Counted from the stretch's first letter, positions 46,788-61,700 are shown. The stretch: 64,000 bases of DNA from Trebouxia sp. TZW2008 (GCA_002118135.1 BDIU01000100.1:24534-88533); one strand, 5' to 3'. Numbers and translations are program-made. Notes: a model not told the origin generated them from the sequence alone.

Positions 46788-49700
46788 CTACTTGGCAACT
46801 GGGGCTGCAAGATCAGCCATCCACAGCTGCTCAAACACGGCATAATCGACCACATTGTCCTTGGGGTCCCTCGGCGTTGCATTAGCCCCAGCAGCAGCAG
46901 CTTCTCTAGATACCGCAGCAGTCGCTGCGTGAGGTGCAGCAGGTGCAGCAGCAACTCTGGCCTTATGTGCGGCAGCTGGCAGGTGCTGTTCTGCAGCCTC
47001 AGCTTGTGCTGACAGAGACTTGAACAGTTGCTCCGCTGCCAAGGCTTCTGCCTTGTTGTAGCCATGACTGAGCATTGCTTCCTGCAAGACAACAGCTGAG
47101 CTGAGTCATTTCAGTCTGTAGGACAGATTCCGTCCTTCAGTGCACTGACCAACAGCTGAAATGAGGCAGCTGAATCTGTGGAGCATCTTTTGTGTTGCAG
47201 GGCAACGTCACATAGCTGAGTTGAGACAGTTGAGTCTACAGGACAAGCAAAGCAAGCAGCACATGCTGCAGGGACTGCACCCTGGTGACAGCACAGCTAA
47301 TGCATCAGCTGCAGTCACAATTTACGACGGGTTGCACAACGACAGATTAGTCGCAGCTGCCTAGCATGTCATGCAGTTTTTGTGCCTTTGAAGTATGTTG
47401 ACATTTTGATTGCATTCAGTGGAAGAAGCATGCATGTTTGGCCACCCACCTTGACTTGGGCCATGGCAATCCGGTATTGACCTAAAGCAATTTGGCCAAA
47501 GATGTCATGTAAGGGGATAGAGTTCTCCTCGATGTTGGCTTCTGTGGTAATCAGCCGTCGCATGGTCCTCTCCCATTGAACCTGCACAGCCACAATGGTG
47601 TGAGATACCATGTTTGTGTGTATGTGCATGCGCATTTGTCATGCACATACGCCATGCATACAGCTGCATATCAAAGAAGGCACTGGAAAGGTATACTACC
47701 GTATTACCAGCAACTTGTTACTGTGCACTAATGTTGCCTGTGGCCGTCACGTGTCTTGATGCTGCCAGCCCAATGACATGTGGTTGGTATCAACCCTTGT
47801 ACAGAGTTCAGTTTGCCCATGCCACTGCCTAGCATGCATACATGCAACTGAAGAGACAAGATTTTATACAGACACAGTCGTCCCTGCCATTGCGCAGTAT
47901 GCATGCATATGAAGCAACAAGAGATTATAACCATACAATTGTCCCTGCCATTACAAGCAAATGAAGGAGTGACAGACAAAACAGGGGCGCTGACCTGCCA
48001 GTCAGGCTTGGGGTTGGTCTCTTCTAACAGCTCCAAGCTCTCCTGTTGCTGCTCAGCTTTTGGAGCGCCTTGATGCAGAGCCTGCACAGGCAACACAAAA
48101 TCACGTCGCAACACACAGTATGTATTTGTCATTCGATGTGTTCATGTGTTGTGGACACTAGGGCAAGCCTGCCAAGACTGCAATGTGCCTGGTGAAGCGC
48201 TTTGGAATGAACAGCTGTGGCTGCAGCTGCAGTCTTTGCGCTAATGCCGTGCTATTCTGAAACCACAAACGTGGCCATTTGCAGGCTGAGTTATGCTGCA
48301 ACTATAGCAATTCTTGACACAAGGACATTCAGCAACAGATATCCTTGCCCTCAGGACACTGCAATTGAGGTCCAATGCACTCTGACTGCAGCGGTGCTTC
48401 TGGGCGAGGACAAGTTGATGTGAGATCAAGTGCTACAGCAACTGATGCAGTCATTCCATGGAGCAAAATCTGTACAAGGGTGCAGGAGATGAACATGCAC
48501 CTGCATTGCTAGCTGGTCTGGTGATGCAGCTTTTGCAGGTCATGTAGTACTGCAATGACAAGCATCACTTGTCCTGATTGTGACCTCATGAGCAAGCAGG
48601 CCTGGGGAGATAACACCTGTACCAGGCATGTGCTAGAAAAGGACAAGAACTACATTTCTTTCATGAAGCACTTCAGGACTGAGATCACACCTGCATTGCC
48701 AGCTGGTCTGGTGATGCAGTATCCAGCAGAGCCTCCATCTTGGTGCTGGGGCTGGTTGCGTCTGGCCCTGCCCTGTGCCTCTGCCAGTGGGGGTGCATCT
48801 GCTTGAGGCGCATGTTCTCAGCCCGGGCTGAGAAGCGACCCATGATGTCTGTCTTCTCAGCTGCAGTCAGCAAATGTGAACAAATCAGAGCCAAAGGTAC
48901 AAGAACTAGCCAAGAAGCGGCACATGCTGGCTGCCTTCTCAGCTGCAAACAACAAAATATTGAGGTCAACAGTCAGGCTGCATCTGCTTGAGGCGCATCT
49001 TCTCTGCTCTGGCTGAGAAGCAGCCCATAATGTCTGTCTTTACAGCTGCAGCCACGACAACACGCAAATCGGCAGTTGGGCTGGAGCAGCAGTCACGTAC
49101 TGCTCTGCAAGCCAGCAAGCTTGGTTGAGTCCTGAATGCTCAGCAGCAGCCACATCATGCTACTGTGAAAATCCTGGGGGCGCTTGTGAACAGAAGATAC
49201 TGCATGCCATTGCTGCACATGATGAGCACATGTCGTACCGCTTTGTAGGCCAGCAAACTTCGCAGGATCTTGAATGCCCAGGAGCTCATGCGCATCTGGA
49301 CCCAGAAAGTCTAGCTCCAGCACAGGTGTGGCTGTAGCAGTGGTGAGCACACTCCACATGGTGTTGTTTTCTGGAATGTTCTTCACCTTGCCAGCCAGGC
49401 GGATATTCCACCAGTTGCGCACCTCTGGAGCCTATGTATGTCATTATGTCACCGTTGGCATTATCATGAGCTCATCAGGCGGCAAATTGTATTGCAGATG
49501 ACTGCAGCTCTTCCTGAAAGCTCAAGTTGAGCTCATGCAACAAAATGCAAGCTCGTCGCCTGCTTATGCAATGTGCAAAGCAACACTTCCATCATCACGC
49601 AAGTCTTGAGGTGCTCAACAGGCATAGCCAAAGCACGCAACAGTACCTCAAGAGCTGCCTCCTGGAAACTTGCCTATTGTCCTTGCGAACAGAGACTGGC

Positions 49701-52700
49701 AATGGCAACGAACATTTCCTGTCAGTTGTGAGTGAATTGTGAAGGGACAGACAAAACTGCCGGTAGGTAGAAGTGTTATAGAGCGCACCTTTTGTGCCAT
49801 GTCAACCAGCTTCTTGGCGACTTCAGCATGCTCAGGGTTGGCAACGTTGAGCTGGAAGTGAAGGCTGCAGCGCTTAGGGTTGAATGCCAGCCTCAGCCCT
49901 ACCCTGGTCATAGCCTCGCTCTGTTCTATGCCCTACATAACAAACAGCCAAATAAGCGTAATATTGCAGTCAGGATGACAGGGTCAAAGGCGAGTCCTGA
50001 CCCTAGCCTTGCCATAGCCTCGCTCGGCTCAACGCCTCATAGGTCAGGCGGTTGAGCATCATTGCAGCGCTTTGGGTAGAAGGCCAGCCTCAGCCCTACC
50101 TTTGTCATAGCCTGACTCTGATCTATGCCCTACAGTTCAATCAGTTAAGCGTTCGCAAATGAGGAGGCATAAGCACAGTCTCAATCTACAACATGAAGTT
50201 GGCAGTCTCCTAACTGCACTTTCCTCTAGAAGGCAAGCTGGCAAAGGCATTCTGAAAAAGCAACACCACGAGGCACCAGCAGAATCACACAAAGAGTCAC
50301 ACAGGTATCTTGCAGCCGAAAAGGCAGAATCAAGCCCAGTCAATGCCGTTTTATACTGCTTAGGCAGAGTCTCATGCGGCAGTGCCTGCAATAGCATATT
50401 GCTCAACAGGACAGGACAGGGCAGACAGGACAGCACCACAGACAACATCATCCATCACAGAGAGAGGTTCTCCAGAGCAACAAGGGGGTCCTGTCCATTG
50501 CAAAAGGCCGCATTGGGGGACCAAGAGATGTCTGGGCAAATCACCTTGAGGGCATATAGCACCATCCACAGGTTGTCCTTGTCGACCATGCGAGCGTATA
50601 AGCACACTGCTGCTTCCACCCTGTTGTGACTGCCCTTCACTGCATTGATGATGTGAACAGCCTGCAGCAACACCATTCATTGACAACAACTTCTCATTGC
50701 TCGCTGATTGCTGGTCAGGCAGAGCGCAACTTTCCACTGGCTTACAACTGCCAACCAGTTAAGACTTTGACCAAAGCAATGGCCAAGCATAGAGCCAATG
50801 TCACTTTAATTTGCGTTGCCAATTGACTGTACAGACACACGTGTGCATATGGGGGTGGGTACAGATGGTTCAAAACCAACACAGACACATGATGCAGCAC
50901 AGCACAGCACAGCACAGCACAGCACGGCACAGCACAGCACGGCACAGCACAGCACGGCACAGCACAGCACGGCACGGCACAGCACAGCACAGCACAGCAC
51001 AGCACAGCACCAATGTACATGTCAAAAGGAAATTGTGCAGATCGTTCTGCCAGACATCAACTCATCTATTGACAGGCCTACCCAGCCAGTCAAGTGAGCG
51101 AACATTGCTTGATATTGTAACTCAATCAAAACATTTCATGCACCAGCAGAATCCAATCTGTGTGCTGGTGACAGCAATCAGGGGCGCCAGCATGCGCAAC
51201 CGCATGAGATCAGAGCGGTGCTGCTCTGGAATGAGGCGCAGGTACAATAAGCAAAAGCAAGATCATGCCTCAGCAGGAATTGAACCTGTGCACTGGTGAC
51301 AGCAATCAGGGGTGCCAGCATCCGCAACCGCAGGAGCTGCTTCTTAGGCCACATTGCTTGCTAGCACCACTCAAAAATGCCAAAAACCACCATCATGCCT
51401 CAATAGGGATCAAACCTGTGCGCTGTTGATGACACTGAAATGATCACATTGCTTGCTGGCACCAGTCAGATGCGCACAATTAGATCATGCAGCAGCAGAA
51501 ATCAAACCTGTGCGCTGGTGACAGCAATCAGTGGTGCCAGCATCCGCAACCGCATGAGCTGCTTCTCAGGACTCAAGCTGGTCTCCAAATGAGCCTCTGA
51601 GTCGATGTTGATGTTGCACTTGCTCCACAGCAACGCAGTCAAGGCTTCATCGCTCATGGCAGCTGCTGACTTGCTGACACCAAGTCCTGACACATAGTCA
51701 AAGTGTACAATCTCCCTGCACAAATGAAAGCGCAAGTCTTGAAGGCTGACGTTTGGGAGAGCCAATTGCGCATATGCTGTGGCAACTCGTGCAGCATGGA
51801 TATGTGTGTGCCTCGTCTGATGTATGACCAAAGAGCAACTTTTCATTTGCAAGGGTGACGAGGGTCAGCTTGCACATATGGCAGCTGATACCAAGTTGTG
51901 ACACTAAGTCAAAGTGCACAATCTCCCTTCACAAATCAGAGCAAAAGGTGTCAACTGTATGTGCAAAGACAACTGCTTACATGCTGTGTAGCAGCAAGAG
52001 CATGCAGGCATGTTCTGAGGCAGTTCTTGCTCCTGTATGCACCTAGCCAGGTCATGGAACCTCACTCAAATGCGTTCAAATGGTCGTGAAGAAAAACCGG
52101 ATGAAAAGAGTCACTGGACTGAAGTTTTGGGATGAAAGGAGGTAACAGGGGGGGGAAAGGGGGGCCCACCTGGTAGGCATGACCCCAGCCCAGTTGTCAG
52201 GGGGCCCTGGGCTGCTGGACACCTGCAGGTCCTCCCACACCAGATTCCTCCAAGTCAACTGCTCTCCTTCTGCAGCAGCAGCATCTGCCAAGCGCTGTGC
52301 TGCTGCTCTGTGGTGTGGTATCACCAAGTCCAGCTCATAGTGCCCTGCATTAAACACAACACTCAGGGCACTGGCTTGACTTTTTGGACTTTGACTTGTG
52401 ACGCCCTCTGGGCAGCTTGCTCCCCTGATGCCACAGCAGTACCCACCAAGCGCTGTGCTGCCGCCCTGTGGTGTGGTATCACCCAGTCCAGCTCATGATG
52501 CCCTAAATCAAACATAACACTCAGGGCATTGGCTGTTATATCCAAATTCGACTTGCGACGCCCTCCAGGCAGCTTGCTCCCCTTCCGCAGCAGCAGCATC
52601 TGCTAGGCGCTGCGCTGCTGACCTGTGGTGTGGTATCACCAAATCCAGCTCATAATGCCCTGCACCCTTCACTCACTTCAATGCCTTGAGAGATGTCACA

Positions 52701-55700
52701 AGATTGTCGTCATGCAATCGGAAAGTGCTCCCCTTCTGCAGCAGCATCTGCCAGGCGCTGTGGTGCTGCCCTGTGGTGCGGTATCATCAGATCCAGCCCG
52801 TGAAGCCCTGCACAAGTGTGACTACTGGAGTGCTTCTCTGCACTACACTTTTGGACGCTTTGCTGGCCGCTGTGCAGATGCTCAAGGTGTAGTATTGCCA
52901 GATCCAGCTCGCATTATCCTGTTGCAGCATACATTTCACAGCATTGTCTGCATCTTTCAACAGAAGAAGTCATCATTGCAGCGCTGTCGCTTGTTGACAG
53001 CTACATTGCTGCCCTGTGGGGCAGCAAAAATCAGCATGCTTGGACATGAATGCAGAATTGACTGATCTGATTTGAGCCATGAGATGAGGAACGGTTGAGT
53101 TGACTGTTTATTCAAGAAATGACAGCAGGAACGACGAGCAGCACCTGTGGGATTGTCTGGTCTGAAGCAGCGGAGCACGCCCAGGCGGCGGTGAAAGTTG
53201 TTGGCGTCACTCTTGAACATACTGACCAGCATGTTCTCCAGGTTGTCCATGTCCAGCAGCCTGCACACCATCAGACTGACACCTGCTTTATGGTGAATAG
53301 CGCCAGTGGCATGTCTGGCAACACGCAGTGGCTATCATAATGCCAAATTGACATAAGAGCATCTGTACAGTGTATAGTACAAATGGTCTTGACTTGTGAC
53401 TGGGGCTAAAAAGAACTTGCATGTGCAACAGACTTGGCCGTGCATAAAGATCGTAAGATCCCTTGCAATGCTGGTTGTGTCAATGCCCAGATGGTGGTTG
53501 CACATGGCTGCATGAGCCACAGCAGGCGATGGCTACAGGCAAGCTGAAACAGCGTGCCATCATCATTTTCAGCAGCAGCAGCAGCAGCATGTTACCAGGC
53601 CAGCAATACAGCAGAAGATCAGTCACAGGACAAAAAAGCTTGAAGAGCAGGATATCAATGGTAACAGCCAGAGCAGCAAGGCGGACTTGAAGTCGAGCAG
53701 CATAAATTTAGACAGCATGAGTCCATTTGCAACAGCTGCAGCAGAATGGGAGACCGGCAAGAGAGCTGAAGCAACACAAGATCAGCAGCAGCAAACCTGA
53801 AGCAGCATGATGTCAGCATTTAGCGGCGACGGCAGCAGCAGCAGCAAAGCTGTCCTGAAGTTGAGCAGCAAGGCAGCTTGGACCTTCTCAGTGCCCATGC
53901 CAAAGTTGACACAGCATGACATTGGTAGCATCAGCAGCAGCAGCAGCAGCAGAGCTTCAACAGATATCAGCCAGCATCAACAGCAGCAGCGGCAGCAAAG
54001 CTGCAGTGGCCAGTAGCAGCAGTGACAACAGCGCCAGCAACAGCAATAGCAGGAACAAGAAAGCTGAGCAGCATGCTATCAATAGCAGCAGTAGCAAGAA
54101 AGCGCACCTGAAGTTGAGCAGCAAGGCTGCTTGGACCTTCTCAGTGCCCATGCCAAAGTTGACCAGGATGTCATGCCCCTGCTGACAGGTGAAATAATGG
54201 TACGGCGCAAAGATGGAAACCAGAGTCAGGCGCTCTGTGTCAGACATGCGGGAGCGAGCCAGGTTGGCGATGAAGTTTTGTAGGCGCTGATCATCGATCA
54301 GGTGCTTGAAGTGCTTCTCTGTGGAGTGGATGCACTCCATCTTGATCACGCCTGTCAGTGGCAACCTGCACAAATGGCCTAAGTCAACATCTGCACAGTG
54401 TTGCAACTTGAGCAAATGCACAAGCTGTTGCACTGCTTGAAGTGCTGAGTAAGCAATGGAGTTCTGTAGGCGCTGATCACCGATCAGGTGCTTGAAGTGC
54501 TTGTCTGTGGAGTGGATGCATTCCATCTTGATCACGCCTGTCAGTGGCAACCTGCAACACCAGACCAGTCAACACTTTGTGCTGTCTAGTGGCTTGAGCA
54601 ATCAAGTATATAGCGCAAGTCAGCACTGTGTACAGTCAGCCTCAGGCACAAAATGTTGAAGTGCATGTCACTACATTGAAATTGTAAGACGTTTGCATGC
54701 ACAATAGAAGCAGATTGGCAGCATACTTGGCAGGCCACTTGAGCTTCTTGACATTGGACTCCAGAGAGGTGCCGTCCAGCCTGATATTGACAATCATGTC
54801 CTCCTTGTGGTCCAGGTCTAGGCTGCACAGCAGGGCCGCAATGGTGCGCTGGGCTGGCACCGTCATGCTCAGCGTGTAGCTGCCCTCTGGATGTGCTGGG
54901 TTGAACTTCTTCACCACATCATCACTGTCTTCAGCAGCTGCAGGGCACAGAAATGATCCAGCAGAGAGTTTTGACAGCGAGCCAAACATGCACAACAAAA
55001 TTGCAATACTGCGCTGGGCTGGCACTGTCATGCTCAGCATGTAGCTGCACTCTGGATATGCTGGGTTGGAGCATGTCAGGTTGTCACTGCTGTCCTTAGC
55101 AGCTGCAACGCGCAGCATGAACTAATTGACCAAAGGGCGGAAGCACACAGCAGGGGATCAAGACAGCATAGCTCTCACAAAATGACAGACAGGCAATGTC
55201 AGTCTTGGCATATTGCTGCTGCCCTCTGGATGTGCTGGATTGAACTTCTTGTCTTGACTACATCATCGCTGCCTTCCTCATCTGCAGTGGGTAATTTGGG
55301 GGAATTGGGAGGGTAAGTTGTGTTGATGACACTGAAGCCTTGGAAGGTCAATGTACTCCAGACTGTTGCTTTGGCAACAACATCACTGCCATCATGACTC
55401 ACAGAAGTGGAATGTGATGGACAATGCCAATGCAAGAGCCCCAAAAAGCTTACTTGTGTTGATGAAGTTGGAGCCCTGCAAGCCAATGTACTCCAAGTTC
55501 TTGTTGGCACCAATGGCAGCCATGAGATGCCAGGCCCCCACCTCCCCCAGGGGGTTGTCATGCAGCAGCAGTCGCTCAATCATCTTGTTCTCCTTCAGTG
55601 CACCGCTCATGACCACACAGGCTGCCGGACCCATACGAGTGCGGCTCATGTCCAACTCCTGCATGGTGGGGGAGCCACTGATGTCATGGAGCAGTCGCCG

Positions 55701-58700
55701 TGTTACTCAGAAACCAGAACAAATGGTTATGCACATCAGGCAGCACATTGCTGTTTTCCTTCAGTGCACCACTCATGACCACACAGGCGCCTGGGCCCAT
55801 GCAAGTGAGGTTCATGTCCATCTCCTGCATGGGTGTGGCCACTGTCATTGTGGGATTGGGAGAACAACTGAGGCTTGGAACACTCAGCAAGGACAAGAAT
55901 GACCTGCTTACATCATGGCATGCCCAAAACGGGTGGCATGCATAAATCGGATTGAACTGACCTGCAAGCCCATGTTCTGATGCAGAGCCTGGGCAACAGC
56001 CGTGCAGCCAGGGTCCTCCAGGCCATTCCAAGCCAGGTTGAGGACGTGCAACGACACATTGCTCACCAAGCCAATTGCCAAATCCTTGGCACCCAGCGAC
56101 TGCAACATCATTGAGCATTAGTGTAATAACAAAGAGCATAATGATGATCACTACCTGTAGGTGTGAGGGGGCTTTGTGGGTTCAAGTTTTGCATAAGGTT
56201 GCAGCAGTCTCAACGAGCTGTCAAATGCTGCAAACCTCCTTCAAGAAACAATACCAAGTCATGGTGGCAGGTTGGAAAGACTGCTGAGCTGCATTTGGTG
56301 ACCAAGCAGGGTGTATTGCTTCCAACTGCCTGCTGACACGGCTGATACTTGATGGCAGCTAAAATCACACGGCTGCCGATTTGAATGCCTGCTGACAGCT
56401 GAACTCACAGGGCTGCCATTGCTGAGACCCTGTGGGGGTAACAGGGGGTCGTGGATTTAGGCTTTGCATGAGGCTGCATTGACCAAGGAATTGTCACATG
56501 CTGCAGACCACCTTGACAAAGCAACAGCAAGTCATGGCTGCAGGTTGGAAAGACTGCTGAGCTGCAGTTGATGTTTGAGCAGGTTGCATTGCTTTCACAT
56601 GTCTGCTGACACGGCTGATGCTTGCTAGCAGCTGCACTGACAGGGCTGTCGTTGTTGAGACCCTGTAGAGGTAAGAAAGGAGTTGTGGGTTCAGGAGTTG
56701 CATAAAGCTGCATCAGCCACAAGGACCTGTCAAGTGCTGCAAACCATCTTCACAAAGCAATACCGAGTCACAACTGCAGGCTGCAAAATTGCTGAGCTGC
56801 ATTTGCTGACCAAGCAGGGTGCATTGCTACCACACAACTGCTGACAACTGAACTCACATGGCTGCCATTGGTGAGGTGCTGTGGGGCTGACGAGGGGTTG
56901 AAGTGTTGCATAAGGTTGCAGCAGTCACAGGGACCTGTCAAGCTGGGTTCAGAGCTTTGCGAGATAGTTTGGTCCAAATGCTGCAAATGACCTTCACAAA
57001 GCAATATCAAATTATGGCTGCAGGACGGAAAGACTGCTGAGCTGCATTTGCTAACCAAGCAGGGTGTACTTCTTTAGCCTGTCTGCTGACACGGCTGATA
57101 CTTGCTGACGTTTGGACTCACAAGGCTGCCATTGGTGAGACTTTTCAGGGGTAGGGACGAGGTTGTGGTAAGGGTAAGGAGGGGGTTGTCGGGAGAAGGC
57201 ATGTTAAAGGGACCTTGTGCTGCAAGCTGCAACAGGCTGTGCCGTTCAGATCATGAGGCTGAGATCATCTCCAGTACGTGAATATCTGGATACAAGGCTG
57301 CACATGCTGCTGCATTGACTGACTTGAGCGAGGAGCTGCCCTGCTGCGACTGAACCTGCTGCATTGCTGACAGCTATATGCTGCAGACAATGAACTCCTG
57401 CACGCTGTTCTTTGTATGCCGCATCATACAAGGCTGCACTCATGCTCAGCAAACAGACTCCTACGTAGCAAAGATGTGAGACAGTCAAGCAGCTGACACG
57501 CTAGGCTGATCAAAAACAGCATGAATAGCTGTAGCCTCAATGCAGATCTGTCTCAGCGCAGCAAGAAGCGCTGCAGAGCTGATGTTGCCACAAAGCAGTC
57601 CAGGGAGGCCAGACAGCTGCAGTCTCAGTGCTGATATGTAACAAATGCAAAGCTGCAGAGCTGTTGGTGAGAGGCACTTCATTTCAGTTAGGAAGCAACC
57701 TTGATGTTATTCCAGGACAAGTCCAAGTGCTCCAGGGTGCTGTTCACGCGCAGCATCTTGCCAAACTGGGCAGCTGTCCCGTCGCTCAGCTGGTTGGTGT
57801 TGACTTGGAGCTCCAGCAGCGTGACGTTGGTCTGCAGTGCCTGTGCCAGCATCATGCCCCCAAGGTCTGGGATGTCGCACTTGTTCAGAATGAGCTTGGT
57901 CAAGCGCTGTACAGGGTTGAAGGCAGGCATGAGCAGCTCTGCAACAGCCTTGATGCCTGACAGCCCAACTGGGTTGTCGGCCATGTTGACGCTCTCAATG
58001 ATGCCATCGATGTACTGGCCGTGTCTACCCAGTTGGTAGGCGCTGGCTTGACGGGTGAGGTCAATGGACTTGTGGCGGCTGAGGACTGACTTGCTGGCTA
58101 GGGGCTCCCCTAGGGGCTCAGTCTTGGGGTTGGTGTGGGATGCCAGCAGGCCCTTGCAGATGCGTGCCAGTGCCTGCATAACAGCATTGCATTATGAGTG
58201 TACTCATGACTGCCGGTCATGCTGATGGAAGACAGCAGCAGATCTGGCACTGAGCCCTTGCGGGTGCGTGCCAGCGCCTGCATAGCAGTGTGCAGTTTTG
58301 TCAGTGTGATGCTGATGAAATTGATGAAGAACGACAGCACATGCGGCAACAGCAGGAAAAGGCTGTCAATCATGAATGCTGGCAGACCTGATGTGCAATT
58401 TTACACACCTAAACTGCTCTTGTGAGCTGTCTACAACATCTGCAAAGATGAACTTATCACGCTATCAGCAAATCATGACAGCTGCACGGCACCATATCCA
58501 AAACAGGCAGGCACGTCGGTGCAGACAGTGCCTCCCAAGAGGCGATCTCACAATGATGCAGCAGACAGTAGCACTCATCATGCCATCAATCCAACTGTAC
58601 AGTGCTGCATCCCAAAGAAGCAGAAACCATGGATTTCGAAATCTCAACTTGCAGCAGTCAAAGTCAGGACAAGTGTGCAGACAGGAGAACGCACCATGCC

Positions 58701-61700
58701 ATCAATCTGATTGGACTGCAGCGTGAGGTGCTGTATGGTGGCATTACAAGCCAGGGCATGCGCCAATGCATGCGCTCCTTTCCTGCCCAGCCGGCAATGA
58801 GCCAAGTTACAGTTAGCACTGCCCAAGCCTGCCTTCACAGCGGACAAGGCTGCAGTCGCCAGCTCATGGCACTTCTCCTCATACTCAATGGCTCCGTCAT
58901 GTTCTATGATGTTGATGTCGTGCATGGTGCGCAGGTCTGAGTATTCGTACACTTCCACTGGGTTCACGCGCTCTGCTAGGTGGGCTGAGGCGATGTTGAA
59001 TGCGTCGCCCCAGTGCTCTAGAGGGTTCAGAGGGGATGCTCGGGAATCTGACATGGATGATGAGCTGGACTCAGTCTGCAACACATTCACACTGATGTCA
59101 CAGCATGGAGTCCAAAGGGTCCTACAGGGATCAATGCATTGCCCCCGTGGTATAGGAGGTTCAGAGGGGATGCCCTGGAATTTCACATGGATGATGAGCT
59201 GGACTTAGTCTGCAGCACACTCCAAGTTTTGTCACAGTATGAACTCCAGAGGGTGCCACAGCATTGAATGTGCTGCCCCAGGGCTGTAGAGGGGGGATGA
59301 GAGAAGTTGTTTGGGAGTCTGACATGCAGGATGAGCTGGACTCAGTCTGCAACACATACATACTGATGCTACATTATGGACTATGAAGGATCCCCCAGGG
59401 TGCATGCGTCGCCCCAGTGCTCAAATATTCAGAGGGGATGCTCGGGAATCTGACATGGATGATGAGCTGGATTCAGTCTGCAGCACATTTGCACTACTGT
59501 TGGAAATTGTATTTCAAAGCCTGAGGTGAGTTCAGTCAGCAAATATTTGTCAAAGCACATACTGTCAGTCGCACATGACTGCATATCCAGCACATGCCAC
59601 ATCAAAGCCAATGCAAGTCAAGAAAATGCACAAAGATCAAATTTGGAGTGCGCATCTGCAAGCTGTGACTGTATTGTTTCATCTGGTGAAGCTCACAAAA
59701 TTGGCATGGCAACCAAATGCTGCAACAGCACATGATACGCCACTGTAGCGGCTGCCTGTGGTGACAATGCGGGTGACTGTCAGCAAGCACATTGATCAAT
59801 AAGACAAGCGGACAATGACAAGTCACCTCATCATCATTCACCAGCTCACTTTTGGCATCAAACTTCACAGCAGACCTCAGTGAGCTGCACAAGGTGCTCT
59901 GTACAGTGCTTTGCATTGTGGATGTCATGCTACCACACCTCATATTGTCGAGACATTGAGCAGCACGTCAAGCACTGGACTACTCACCTCATCATCATTC
60001 ACCAACTCAGATGTGGCACTGAACTTCACAGCAGACTTCAAGCAGCTGCGTAAGGTGCTCCATACAGTGCTATTCGTTGTAGTGCGAAAAGCATATCATT
60101 CATTCTTCATTCATTCATTTCACACGCATTCTAGGCAGGCTCAGCAGGCCCAACTAGGTACGTACAGGTGCAATCAACTGTTTCCAACCAGTTCTGTCTT
60201 GTGCTAATCTGAACCATTTAAACTGACAGTGGAGGGTGGAGAGACTGTTGTACACGGTTGACTGCCAAGTGTCCCTGGGTCTACCCTTTGCATTTGTGCC
60301 TGAGAGCTGTCCAAACATACACTGAAAGGGCAGTCTATCCTGTGACATGCGTGCCGTGTGACCCAGCCACCTAAGTCTCCTATGGGTGACCACTTGATCA
60401 AGACTAGGCAGCTTGCAGAGGGACCTGATGCTGTCATTGGCTTGTTTGTCACGCCAGCTAAACCCACACAAGGATCTCAGACAGTTCATCTGGAAGACTT
60501 CAAGGCGATTTATGTGGCCCTTCAAAGCTGGCCACGTCTCACAGCCATACAACAGCACAGACAGCACAACGCTCTTGCAAATGAGCACCTTCCTGGCAAG
60601 TGTCAAATACTTGCAGGACCACACATGAGCCCTCAAAGTATGCCAAGCAGATCATGACTCACCTCATCATCATTCACCAGCTCAGTCTTGTTGTTGAACT
60701 TCACAGCAGACTTGAGTGAGCTGCGCAAGGTGCTGCGCACAGTGCTCTTCATTGTGGATGTCATGCTGCCCCTCCTCATATTGTCAAACACACCCTCGTC
60801 GACTTCACTGTCACTGCCACCCATCTCTGCAGTGAAATCCTCCGGCTGCAAATCCTCAAACTCAACAATCTCGGTCTCTGACTTGTGAGAGTGGGCGCTT
60901 GTATGGCTGGCTGCACGGGAGTGAGTGCTATGGGCTGAAACTGGTTGTGAACGGCCTGCTTTGCCCCAAGTGCAGCGGTCGGCTTTGTTCCAAGCACAGC
61001 GGTCCTTCTTGTCCCGTTTCCGCTTGATGGCTGCCCAGCTCTGAGCAGCTTGGGCTTTCATCATTGCGAGGCGCTCTGGTGTGTTGATCAGCTCCTTCTG
61101 CATGGCTATGCCCAGCTTGCGGCCTTGCGCACCCAGCTTGTGCTCGGCGACCAAGGCTTGAACCTGCAATGGCGCACAGTGGCTGATGCCAGAGCTTCAG
61201 ATGAGAGGTGTTTGTTTCAATCCTGGCAGCAGATGAGGGCCTTGCGCACCCAGCTTGTGCTCTGCAAACAAGGCTTGAACCTGCAACGGCGTACAATGGC
61301 TGATGCCAGAGCTTCAGATGAAAGGTGTTTGTTTCAATCCTGGCAGCAGATGAGTGCCTTGCGCACCCAGCTTGTGCTCTGCAACCAAGGCTTGCATCTG
61401 CAACGGCGTACAATGGCTGAATGCCATAGCTCCAGATGAAATGTGTTTGTTTCAAACCTGGCAGCAGATCAGCGCCTTGCGCACCCAGCTTGTGCTCTGC
61501 AACCAAGGCTTGCATCTGCAATGGTGCACAATGGCTCAATGCTACACCTTCGGGCAACAAAGATTGCTGTTGTACTTGTCACTAACGACAGAGTGCCGCT
61601 GTACATGCCACCCAGCTTGTGCTCTGCAACTAAGGCTTGCATATGCAATGGCGCGCAATGGCTGAATGCTACACCCTTGGGCAACAATGATTGCTGTTGT

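Noticed and set aside
50806..51299. Open frames rich in Cys-Ala-Val or Thr-Ala-Gln-His on both strands
   Set aside because: Artefacts of the AGCAC pentanucleotide repeat.
51250..51510. tRNA-like T-arm sequences (GGTTCAATTCC and similar on the minus strand)
   Set aside because: They recur because they are echoes of LRR exon 12's donor region; no acceptor stem, D-arm or anticodon arm can be drawn around them.
58376..58940. Plus-strand frames near 58400-58900
   Set aside because: They lie opposite LRR exon 4 and its echoes and show no family match.
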